A stretch of DNA of 12,026 nt, taken from a bacterium (lineage in GTDB: Bacteria; SZUA-79; Acidulodesulfobacterales; Acidulodesulfobacteraceae). A model generated the notes under the pieces. That model worked only from the letters and a program-made list of their open reading frames with translations. It was not told where the DNA came from and searched no databases. The DNA is taken from assembly GCA_021806125.1 (NCBI GenBank), contig JAJZYC010000031.1, forward strand, positions 1 through 12,026, written 5' to 3'. Below are positions 1 through 5,583 of this stretch, one piece after another (within the stretch, counting starts at the first letter, position 1; every line of letters begins with the position of its first letter). Position numbers and translations under genes: made by a program.

Positions 1-917
1 ATCTGCCCCAGAGAGAATCGAAAACAGGCGCTGTTTTTAAAGCCATAGAATCTTTAAACGAAAGCGATAAAGCCGGATTCGTAGGATTGGGCACTATGGA
101 CAGCAAAAATATAAATAAAATTATGCGGTTTTCCTTAGATTCTAAAAAACATTTTTCGTTATCTTCGATAAGATTCGACTGCCTTGACGAAAATAATCTG
201 GATTTAATAAAAGAAACCGGCATTAAAACGGTAACGCTCGGTGTAGAAACAGGCTCTTGCCGGCTAAAGAAAATGATAAATAAAGATATAAGCAACGATG
301 AAATAACGGCTGCCCTTAAAAATATTATTAAAAAAGGCATAGTAAATATAAAATTATATTTTATGTTCGGACTTCCCTTCGAAGAAAAAGAAGACCTTGA
401 CGAGACTATAAACCTTATTAAAATAATGCGGGGAGAGTTTATAGCAGCCTCTAAAATTAATAAAAGAATAGGCATGCTTACGGCTTCGTTCGGACCTTTC
501 GTTCCTAAAGCATGGACGCCGCTTCAGTGGGAAAATTTTGAAGATTTGTCCGTTCTTCGCAAAAAAGCCCGTTATATTACGGACGGCCTTAAACGCCTGC
601 CCAATCTGAATGTAAATATAAACCCTTTAAACGCAGCCTTTACCGAAGCATTTTTTGCAAGAGGTTCGAGAATTTCCAACGAAATTTTGATTCATTCTTT
701 TATGAATAAAATCAGCCTCAAGAATGCGGCAGAGATTAAAGGATACGGCATAAACAACTTTATAAGAAAGTTCGGCAAAGACGAACTTTTACCATGGGAA
801 ATAATAGACCAGGGGGTCACAAAAAAATATCTTTTAGACGAGTGTTTGAGGGGGTCTAAATTTAAGACTACTCCTCAATGTTTCGAGGGGTGTAAAAGAT
901 GCGGGGTGTGCCTGTGA
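1..917 (+). CDS. Radical SAM protein, C-terminal part (B12-binding TIGR03960-like family), cut by left edge
   Basis: The reading frame is open from base 3 to the TGA at 915-917, giving 304 visible residues, so the true start lies left of the window. The GVETGS segment (visible residues about 80-85), followed by RLKKMINK and then KLYFMFGLP, matches the second half of a radical SAM TIM barrel. The FGPFVPKAWTPLQW segment, the ARGSR segment and LPWEIIDQGV near the end are typical of large B12-binding radical SAM proteins of the TIGR03960 kind. The catalytic CX3CX2C cluster motif and any B12 domain would be off-window and are not seen. The protein ends with four cysteines in a CX3CX2CX2C pattern (visible residues 293, 297, 300, 303) one residue before the stop, which could bind an extra Fe-S cluster or zinc. 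Larger relatives carry a further DUF2344-type domain after this motif; here there is none. The substrate is unknown. The gene converges on the ModE-like gene and overlaps it by 43 bp. Confidence 0.85.
   Translation, partial: LPQRESKTGAVFKAIESLNESDKAGFVGLGTMDSKNINKIMRFSLDSKKHFSLSSIRFDCLDENNLDLIKETGIKTVTLGVETGSCRLKKMINKDISNDEITAALKNIIKKGIVNIKLYFMFGLPFEEKEDLDETINLIKIMRGEFIAASKINKRIGMLTASFGPFVPKAWTPLQWENFEDLSVLRKKARYITDGLKRLPNLNVNINPLNAAFTEAFFARGSRISNEILIHSFMNKISLKNAAEIKGYGINNFIRKFGKDELLPWEIIDQGVTKKYLLDECLRGSKFKTTPQCFEGCKRCGVCL
821..860 (-). terminator. Possible intrinsic terminator for the ftsZ/ModE-like transcript
   Basis: Read on the minus strand, a perfect 7-bp inverted repeat (TTTAGAC at 854-860 and GTCTAAA at 833-839) with a 14-nt loop lies 15 bp past the ModE-like stop codon. 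It is followed after a 5-nt spacer by seven T residues (821-827). It sits inside the radical SAM coding region on the other strand, as it must because the two genes overlap. The stem has only three G-C pairs and the T tract does not abut the stem, so this is a weak candidate. Confidence 0.25.
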
Positions 918-1252
918 TAATCTTTTAAAAAAATTTTTTCTTTTTTCAGTAATTCTTCATACATATTCATTATATTTTTTGCTTTTTCAGTAAGAACCGA
1001 ACCTCCGCCGTGCCTGCCCCCGATTTTTTTACTAACCAGTTCAAAACCGAACCTTTTTTCCATAAGATTTATAAAACTCCACGCTTTCTTATAAGAATAA
1101 CCGAGTTCTTTTGCCGCAGAAGATATAGAACCGAAAGATTCTATTTTTTCAAGAAGAAGAAACCTGCCTAATCCGAAAACCGGTTCGCCGTCTTTTTCAA
1201 GCCATATCTTTGCTTTAATATCGAACTCTTTAAAATCCCCTCCGCCCCGCAT
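875..1252 (-). CDS. Small ModE-type winged-helix transcriptional regulator without a molybdate-binding domain
   Basis: The 125-residue product resembles the N-terminal DNA-binding domain of ModE, sometimes labelled LysR-like. IWLEKDGEPVFGLGR (17-30) leads into a helix-turn-helix, GSISSAAKELGYSYKKAW (41-58), then a wing with the glycine-rich GGRHGGGSVLT (78-88) and a final helix to about residue 105. The C-terminal molbindin (MOP/TOBE) domains of full ModE are absent, so molybdate sensing cannot be assumed; the ligand and targets are unknown. The tail has five histidines in 13 residues (113, 115, 118, 121, 125), encoded opposite the cysteine codons of the convergent radical SAM gene. The ATG follows the ftsZ stop by 5 bp, with AGGCGGA 9 nt upstream inside the last ftsZ codons, so translation is probably coupled to ftsZ and the gene is probably the last of the division operon. 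A GGAGGGG stretch inside the first codons has no start codon at useful spacing. The fold is fairly certain; the role is not. Confidence 0.85.
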   Translation of the reverse strand: MRGGGDFKEFDIKAKIWLEKDGEPVFGLGRFLLLEKIESFGSISSAAKELGYSYKKAWSFINLMEKRFGFELVSKKIGGRHGGGSVLTEKAKNIMNMYEELLKKEKIFLKDYHRHTPHLLHPSKH

Positions 1253-1257
1253 AATAA

Positions 1258-2442
1258 TTAATCCGCCTGCTTTCTCATAAACGTCGGAATATCGTATCTT
1301 TCGCTTTCGTAATCCTCTTCTTCTTCTTTGTCGGAAAATCTGTCTATATATATGGTTTTGGATTCGGTTTTATTGCCTATATCCGCGGCTTCGGGAAACT
1401 GTTGATTTTCAGGATTAGCGGCATTAATCTGGACAGGAGATGTGCCGGAGCCGCTAACGGAAACTAAAGAAATCGGGCGTGTTTCGGAACCCAATCCGGT
1501 AGCTATAACCGTAACCGTCATTTTGTCTCCGAGAGTATCGTCTATCACCGCGCCGAATATTATATTGGCATCCGGATGGGCTTCGGACTTAATTTTTTCC
1601 GCCGCCTCGTTTACTTCAAAGATGCTCATATCCTTTCCGCCTGCGACATTTATAAGAAGGCCTCTTGCGCCTTCTATTTTTATGTCTTCTAAAAGCGGGC
1701 TTGAAATAGCCTTCTGCGCCGCTTCCAGGGCTTTATTCTCTCCTTCCGCCATACCTGTTCCCATAAGGGCCATGCCCATTTCGGACATTATAGTCTTGAC
1801 GTCCGCAAAATCGACGTTAATAAGGCCGTGTACATTTATCAAATCGGATATGCCTTTAACGGCTTGAAGGAGAACCTCGTCAACCTTTTTAAAAGCGTCG
1901 AGCATAGAAGTGGATTTGCCCGCAACGGCTAAAAGCCTCTGATTTGGGATGGTAATGACCGTATCTACGACGGCCTTAAGTTCTCTTAAACCTTCGTCCG
2001 CCTGTTTCATCCTTCTGTTGCCTTCAAAAATAAAAGGCTTAGTGACTACGGCTACGGTTAAGGCTCCTACTTCTTTGGCTATCTGCGCAATCACTGGAGC
2101 CGCTCCGGTTCCTGTACCTCCGCCGAGTCCGGCAGTAATAAACACCATATCCGAACCTTCTAAAATCTCTCTGATTTTTTCTCTGTCTTCTAACGCTGAT
2201 TTTTTTCCTACTTCAGGATTGGCTCCGGCTCCCAGCCCCCTTGTAATCTGTTCTCCGAGCTGGATTTTTATATTCGACGCGTTTGCTTTTAATGCCTGGG
2301 CATCGGTGTTTGCCGCTATGAAATCGGCTCCGGAAAGTCCCGCCGCTATCATGGTATTAACTGCATTGCCGCCGCCGCCGCCGATGCCGATAACTTTTAT
2401 TTTTGCCGTTAATTCATTATTTTCTACAAATTCTAACATCAT
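1258..2442 (-). CDS. ftsZ: Cell division protein FtsZ
   Basis: Tubulin-like GTPase that polymerises at mid-cell into the Z ring and recruits the divisome. The 394-residue product has the N-terminal nucleotide-binding GIGGGGGNAV (19-28), the tubulin signature GGGTGTG (107-113), and the T7 synergy loop NVDFADV (209-215), whose Asp211 activates GTP hydrolysis in the neighbouring subunit. The globular core ends near residue 318. A short variable linker with an acidic patch (DKEEEEDYESE) follows, then the conserved tail RYDIPTFMRKQAD (382-394), which in this family binds FtsA and other partners. Length is usual. Two ATG codons stand in tandem (2440-2442 and 2437-2439). The AAGGAGGG ribosome site is better spaced for the second, so the real protein may start MLEF, one residue shorter. 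The gene lies 70 bp after ftsA, the largest gap in the cluster, and 5 bp before the ModE-like gene, so it may have its own promoter. Confidence 0.98.
   Translation of the reverse strand: MMLEFVENNELTAKIKVIGIGGGGGNAVNTMIAAGLSGADFIAANTDAQALKANASNIKIQLGEQITRGLGAGANPEVGKKSALEDREKIREILEGSDMVFITAGLGGGTGTGAAPVIAQIAKEVGALTVAVVTKPFIFEGNRRMKQADEGLRELKAVVDTVITIPNQRLLAVAGKSTSMLDAFKKVDEVLLQAVKGISDLINVHGLINVDFADVKTIMSEMGMALMGTGMAEGENKALEAAQKAISSPLLEDIKIEGARGLLINVAGGKDMSIFEVNEAAEKIKSEAHPDANIIFGAVIDDTLGDKMTVTVIATGLGSETRPISLVSVSGSGTSPVQINAANPENQQFPEAADIGNKTESKTIYIDRFSDKEEEEDYESERYDIPTFMRKQAD
1262..1268 (-). promoter_or_regulatory. Ribosome binding site of the ModE-like gene
   Basis: AGGCGGA on the minus strand lies 9 nt before the ATG at 1252 and inside the last codons of ftsZ. 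This supports translation of the regulator from the same message as ftsZ. The match to AGGAGG has one mismatch. Confidence 0.4.
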
Positions 2443-2443
2443 T

Positions 2444-2451
2444 CCCTCCTT
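2444..2451 (-). promoter_or_regulatory. Strong ribosome binding site of ftsZ
   Basis: AAGGAGGG on the minus strand is the best Shine-Dalgarno sequence seen in the window, fitting the high FtsZ level cells need. From AGGAGG the spacing is 2 nt to the first ATG (2442) and 5 nt to the second (2439), which favours the second as the start. Confidence 0.75.
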
Positions 2452-2470
2452 ATTATATGCCTTATTATAT
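2448..2470 (-). repeat. Tandem 12-bp duplication containing TATAAT
   Basis: The 11-base unit ATATAATAAGG occurs twice on the minus strand, at 2460-2470 and 2448-2458, separated by a single C, giving a 12-bp period. Each copy holds a perfect TATAAT and an AAGG. The downstream AAGG forms the start of the ftsZ ribosome site. It looks like a small duplication of a promoter/ribosome-site element. Confidence 0.7.
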
Positions 2471-2512
2471 ATCGTAAAAAATATCGATTAAATTAAGCGT
2501 TTTTATTAATTA

Positions 2513-3751
2513 TCAGAAAAAATATTCTATTAAATCGGAAACCCAATTTTTTATAATAACAAACGGATTATCCCCGTTTTTGGAAGAAAAAGATTTTTTA
2601 TTCAGTCCGTTTCTATTTTTATACGCATATTTAACGAGTCCGACTCCCGTAGAATATATCGGAGAACTTATAACGTCGGTCAAGCCCCCCATGTCTAAAG
2701 GATAACCGATTCTTACCGGAGCGTTAAAAATTTCTACGGCGAGTTCCGCCGAACCGTCTATGAGGGCGGCTCCTCCCGTAATTACGTATCCGGAAAGAAT
2801 TTTGCTTTCCAAACCGTTTTTCTCGATATTTTTTCTAATCCACGTGAATATTTCGGCCATTCTCTGTTCTATAATGTTGCCGAGCAGCTGCCTGGATATG
2901 GGTCGCGGCGGCCTGCCGCCAAATCCGGGAATTTCTATTATCTCGTCTTTTCCGGCAAGCGATTCCTTTGCTATGCCGAATTTTATCTTAATCTTTTCGG
3001 CTTCCTGTGGAATAGTAGTAGTTCCTTTAGATACGTCGCTCGTAACGCTCTGTCCGCCTTTAGGAATTACAAAAGTATGCACTATATTCCCCCTGTAAAA
3101 TATAGCTACGTCGGTAGTTCCGCCGCCGATGTCTATAAGAGCCACTCCCAGCTCTTTTTCGTCTTCGGTTAAAACCGCCTCGCTGGACGCAATCTGCTCC
3201 AAGACTATTTCGGAAACGTCTATTCCCGCCTTGTTGGCGCATTTTACAATATTCTGCGCCGCTATGCTTGACGCAGTAACTATGTGGACGCTCGCTTCGA
3301 GCCTTAAACCGCTCATGCCTATAGGATTTTTAATATCGTCCTGGTCATCCACGGTAAATCCCTGCGGAATGACATGTATGACCTCATGGTCCATAGGTAT
3401 TGACATAGTTTTAGCCGCGGATATTACCCTGTCTATATCCTGCTGGGTCACCTCTCTGCTTTTAACGGCTACTATCCCGCGGGAACTGAAGCCGCGGATA
3501 TGCGAACCGGCAATCCCCACTACAGCTTCTTGAATTTGATAACCTGCCATAAGTTCGGCGTCTTCTACTGCTTTGGTAATAGATTCCACCGTATTTTCAA
3601 TATTGACTACGACGCCGTTTTTAAGTCCGGCAGAACCGCTTGTCCCGACCCCTATTATTTCTAAAGAATCGTTTTTAGCCTCGGCGACTATTGCGCAGAC
3701 CTTGGTCGTTCCGATATCCAATCCGACAAAAATGTTATTGTTCTTTTCCAA
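2513..3751 (-). CDS. ftsA: Cell division protein FtsA
   Basis: Actin-fold ATPase that anchors FtsZ filaments to the inner membrane and helps recruit later divisome proteins. The 412-residue product shows the phosphate-1 motif GLDIGTTKVCAIV (10-22), the FtsA-specific 1C subdomain around residues 85-165, the phosphate-2 motif LIDIGGGTTDV (205-215) and the adenosine motif GYVITGGAAL (321-330). It ends with a hydrophobic/aromatic segment, FVIIKNWVSDLIEYFF (397-412), after a polar linker. This is the expected amphipathic membrane-targeting helix. The start is a TTG at 3749-3751: an in-frame stop lies just upstream, AGAGGA stands 4 nt before it, and the next Met is about 70 residues in, past the phosphate-1 motif. 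The gene follows ftsQ by 31 bp and precedes ftsZ by 70 bp, the classical order. Length and motifs are normal. Confidence 0.97.
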   Translation of the reverse strand: MEKNNNIFVGLDIGTTKVCAIVAEAKNDSLEIIGVGTSGSAGLKNGVVVNIENTVESITKAVEDAELMAGYQIQEAVVGIAGSHIRGFSSRGIVAVKSREVTQQDIDRVISAAKTMSIPMDHEVIHVIPQGFTVDDQDDIKNPIGMSGLRLEASVHIVTASSIAAQNIVKCANKAGIDVSEIVLEQIASSEAVLTEDEKELGVALIDIGGGTTDVAIFYRGNIVHTFVIPKGGQSVTSDVSKGTTTIPQEAEKIKIKFGIAKESLAGKDEIIEIPGFGGRPPRPISRQLLGNIIEQRMAEIFTWIRKNIEKNGLESKILSGYVITGGAALIDGSAELAVEIFNAPVRIGYPLDMGGLTDVISSPIYSTGVGLVKYAYKNRNGLNKKSFSSKNGDNPFVIIKNWVSDLIEYFF

Positions 3752-3755
3752 TTAG

Positions 3756-3761
3756 TCCTCT
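3756..3761 (-). promoter_or_regulatory. Ribosome binding site that supports the TTG start of ftsA
   Basis: AGAGGA on the minus strand stands 4 nt before the TTG at 3751. Together with the in-frame TAG just upstream and the lack of any ATG before the nucleotide-binding motif, it supports a TTG initiation codon. A non-ATG start may help hold FtsA well below FtsZ, a ratio known to matter in other bacteria. Confidence 0.6.
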
Positions 3762-3782
3762 ATTTTTTAGCCGATATATATT

Positions 3783-4655
3783 TTATTTAAAGGCATCCGG
3801 CGACACCGCGTTATTTTTATAATTTGCAGGCAATACCCTGGAGCCTCTGTTTACTTTTATAACCGCTTCATTTGTATATTCTAAGTTTATATAAGGTTTA
3901 TACTTAATATGAAGCCTGTTGATTTCGTAAAACAGTTGCTTAAGCGTTTTAAGCTTGTTTTTATACATGCCTACGCCGAACTTTATATATATTCCGCTGC
4001 CGGTATAAACCGCTATTCCGTTATCTCTCTCTATATGCACCTCTCCGATAAGGCCGGAAAGAATAGAAGATTTTGCAATTTTTAAAAAATATAACGCCTT
4101 CCTGAGTTTTCTAAAATAACCGTTCGCATCACCGCCGTCTATATTTAAACCAGTAATAACCGGATATTTATATCCCCCGCCGTAATCGGCCCTGCCTATT
4201 ATATATCCGTTCGGACTTATATAATAAAGATTATTTTTATAAGATATCATTGCAAACGTTTTCCTTTTTTTTAAAACTATCACTATCTTATCCGGATACT
4301 TCTTGTAAACTGTAACGTCCTTAACCCATCTGTCCGATGCGATTAATCTTGAAACTCTTTTTAAATTAACCCCTATAAGGTTTTCATTTTTACTAAGCAT
4401 CGACTGCTTTATAATTTTAATTTTTTCCCTGTAGGTTATACCTTTCCCGCTTACGCTTATTTTTTTAAGAATAAATACCTTCTTTTTAAAAAATAAATAG
4501 TTATAAGCTTTATATCCGAAATAACCCGCGGCTGATATTAGAATAACCGCCGCAGACGCATAAACAGAATTTAGAAAATACTTTTTAAAATTACCTTTAT
4601 TTGTCCCATTGATTTTCTTGATTTTCTTATTGTTTTTCTTTTTTAATAACGGCAT
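3783..4655 (-). CDS. ftsQ: Cell division protein FtsQ (DivIB family)
   Basis: Bitopic inner-membrane protein that joins the cytoplasmic ring to the periplasmic FtsL/FtsB part of the divisome. The 290-residue product has a lysine-rich cytoplasmic N-terminus (1-26), one membrane segment (about 27-50), and a POTRA domain (about 61-132). The latter holds the family pattern from FILKKISVSG through NLIGVNLKRV and ASDRWVKDVTVYKKYPD. The FtsQ/DivIB beta domain follows, with the typical YYISPNGYII near 144-153. Identity rests on this architecture plus position between ddl and ftsA, because sequence conservation in the family is low. The ATG at 4655 lies inside the last codons of ddl, giving a 29-bp overlap, and only a weak purine stretch (GAAG, directly adjoining) precedes it. 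Translation is therefore probably coupled to ddl. The protein is unusually rich in Lys and Tyr, in keeping with the AT-rich DNA. Confidence 0.93.
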   Translation of the reverse strand: MPLLKKKNNKKIKKINGTNKGNFKKYFLNSVYASAAVILISAAGYFGYKAYNYLFFKKKVFILKKISVSGKGITYREKIKIIKQSMLSKNENLIGVNLKRVSRLIASDRWVKDVTVYKKYPDKIVIVLKKRKTFAMISYKNNLYYISPNGYIIGRADYGGGYKYPVITGLNIDGGDANGYFRKLRKALYFLKIAKSSILSGLIGEVHIERDNGIAVYTGSGIYIKFGVGMYKNKLKTLKQLFYEINRLHIKYKPYINLEYTNEAVIKVNRGSRVLPANYKNNAVSPDAFK

Positions 4656-5562
4656 CTTCTATTATATCTTCTACCAACCGGTTAAAACTTATCCCTTTAT
4701 TTCCGGCAATCATGGGCACCAAGCTTAACTCCGTCAAACCCGGGAGCGTATTAAGTTCGAGAATATAAGCAGCGCCCTCGCCGGAAAGTATAATGTCGGT
4801 TCTCGAAACCCCCCTGCATCCTATAATTTCATTTGCTTTCACTGCGGCAGCCTCACATTCGTCGTATTCTTCTTTCGTCAGTTCGGGATTAATTAAATAT
4901 TCGGTCCTGCCTTTAGTGTATTTTGCATCGTAAGAATAAAAAATATCTTTGGGTTTAACCTCGACACAGCCGAGCGGTTTTCCGAAAGCCGCCGCAAATT
5001 GTATCTCCCTTCCTTTTATATATTTTTCTATCAATACTTCATCGTCATATTTAAAAGCATTGTTTAATGCGCCCTCAAGTTCTTCCTCCCTATTTACGAT
5101 ACCGCATCCTATGCTGGAACCGGAAGCGTTAGGCTTAATAAAATAGGGCGGCTCTATATAATTAAGTTTTTTTCTCAGGATGTCTCCTTTTTCCCCTATT
5201 TTAATAGCGATTCCCGGAGGCGTTTTTAATCCGTAAAAATTAAACAACGCTTTAGATTTTATTTTATCCATAGCAAGCGCGCTTGCCAAGACTCCGGAAC
5301 CCGTGTACGGAATGCCGAATATATCGAGCGCGCCCTGCACCCTTCCGTCTTCTCCGTAAGTTCCGTGAAGTGCAATAAAACAAACGTCTATATTTTTTAA
5401 ATTTTCGGAGAAATTTTCGTCTAAGTCGAAGGTTATCACGTTATAGCCGCTTTCTTTGAGCGAACCTGCTACGGCATTTCCAGTTTTAATGGAAATCTCC
5501 CTCTCCGCAGACCTGCCCCCCGCTAAAACGCCGATTCTTAAATTTTTAATACTTTCCCGCAT
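4627..5562 (-). CDS. ddl: D-alanine--D-alanine ligase
   Basis: Cytoplasmic ATP-grasp enzyme that joins two D-alanines with ATP to give the dipeptide MurF adds to the peptidoglycan precursor. The 311-residue product has GGRSAEREIS (15-24, with Glu20 at the position that contacts the first D-alanine), HGTYGEDG (66-73), the ATP-grasp KPNASGSSIG (143-152), the omega-loop YDAKY (211-215), RTD (254-256) and the metal-binding ELNTLPG (269-275). Tyr211 in the omega-loop is the form typical of true D-Ala-D-Ala ligases; VanA-type D-lactate ligases differ there, so ordinary vancomycin-sensitive precursors are expected. Length matches the DdlB type (about 305-320 residues). The ATG at 5562 lies 21 bp after the murB stop and has no recognisable Shine-Dalgarno, so translation may depend on ribosomes leaving murB. 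No other usable start precedes the first motif. The end overlaps ftsQ by 29 bp. Confidence 0.97.
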   Translation of the reverse strand: MRESIKNLRIGVLAGGRSAEREISIKTGNAVAGSLKESGYNVITFDLDENFSENLKNIDVCFIALHGTYGEDGRVQGALDIFGIPYTGSGVLASALAMDKIKSKALFNFYGLKTPPGIAIKIGEKGDILRKKLNYIEPPYFIKPNASGSSIGCGIVNREEELEGALNNAFKYDDEVLIEKYIKGREIQFAAAFGKPLGCVEVKPKDIFYSYDAKYTKGRTEYLINPELTKEEYDECEAAAVKANEIIGCRGVSRTDIILSGEGAAYILELNTLPGLTELSLVPMIAGNKGISFNRLVEDIIEDAVIKKEKQ

Positions 5563-5583
5563 ATAAATTAGTAATTAATTATT

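Larger units (their letters stand above)
2443..2512 (-). promoter_or_regulatory. ftsA-ftsZ intergenic region with candidate ftsZ promoter
   Basis: This 70-bp AT-rich gap is the only sizeable non-coding stretch in the cluster. Read on the minus strand it holds two perfect TATAAT hexamers, at 2464-2469 and 2452-2457. The upstream one is the likelier -10 box, because initiation about 7 nt downstream would leave a short leader that keeps the ribosome site. The second would start transcription inside or beyond the ribosome site. No good -35 box is visible: TTTAAT at 2487-2492, with a 17-nt spacer, matches TTGACA at three of six positions. TATAAT can arise by chance in such AT-rich DNA. A separate ftsZ promoter near or inside ftsA is common in other bacteria. 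Confidence 0.35.

Noticed and set aside
801..820. GACC/GGTC short hairpin near 807-818 as a terminator
   Set aside because: It has a 4-bp stem only, with no T tract following on the minus strand, and lies inside coding sequence.
87..917. TTG at 87 as the start of the radical SAM gene
   Set aside because: The frame is open to the left edge and the sequence upstream of the TTG continues as plausible radical SAM protein, so the gene is simply cut by the window.
918..950. A/T run just after the radical SAM stop as its terminator
   Set aside because: AAAAAAATTTTTT has no G-C stem, and the stretch is coding for the ModE-like protein on the other strand.
1442..1867. Plus-strand open frames opposite ftsZ and ftsA (for example 1442-1867, 1949-2491, 3129-3533)
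   Set aside because: They are antisense shadows of well-supported genes, rich in Pro/Ser/Ile, resemble no family and have no ribosome sites.
3060..3242. Minus-strand 60-residue Arg/Gly-rich frame within ftsA
   Set aside because: It is an out-of-frame reading of the ftsA phosphate-2 region, with no start signal and no recognisable motif.
4627..5562. Possible VanA-type D-Ala-D-Lac ligase
   Set aside because: The omega-loop has YDAKY with Tyr, as in ordinary D-Ala-D-Ala ligases, and the gene lies in the dcw cluster.
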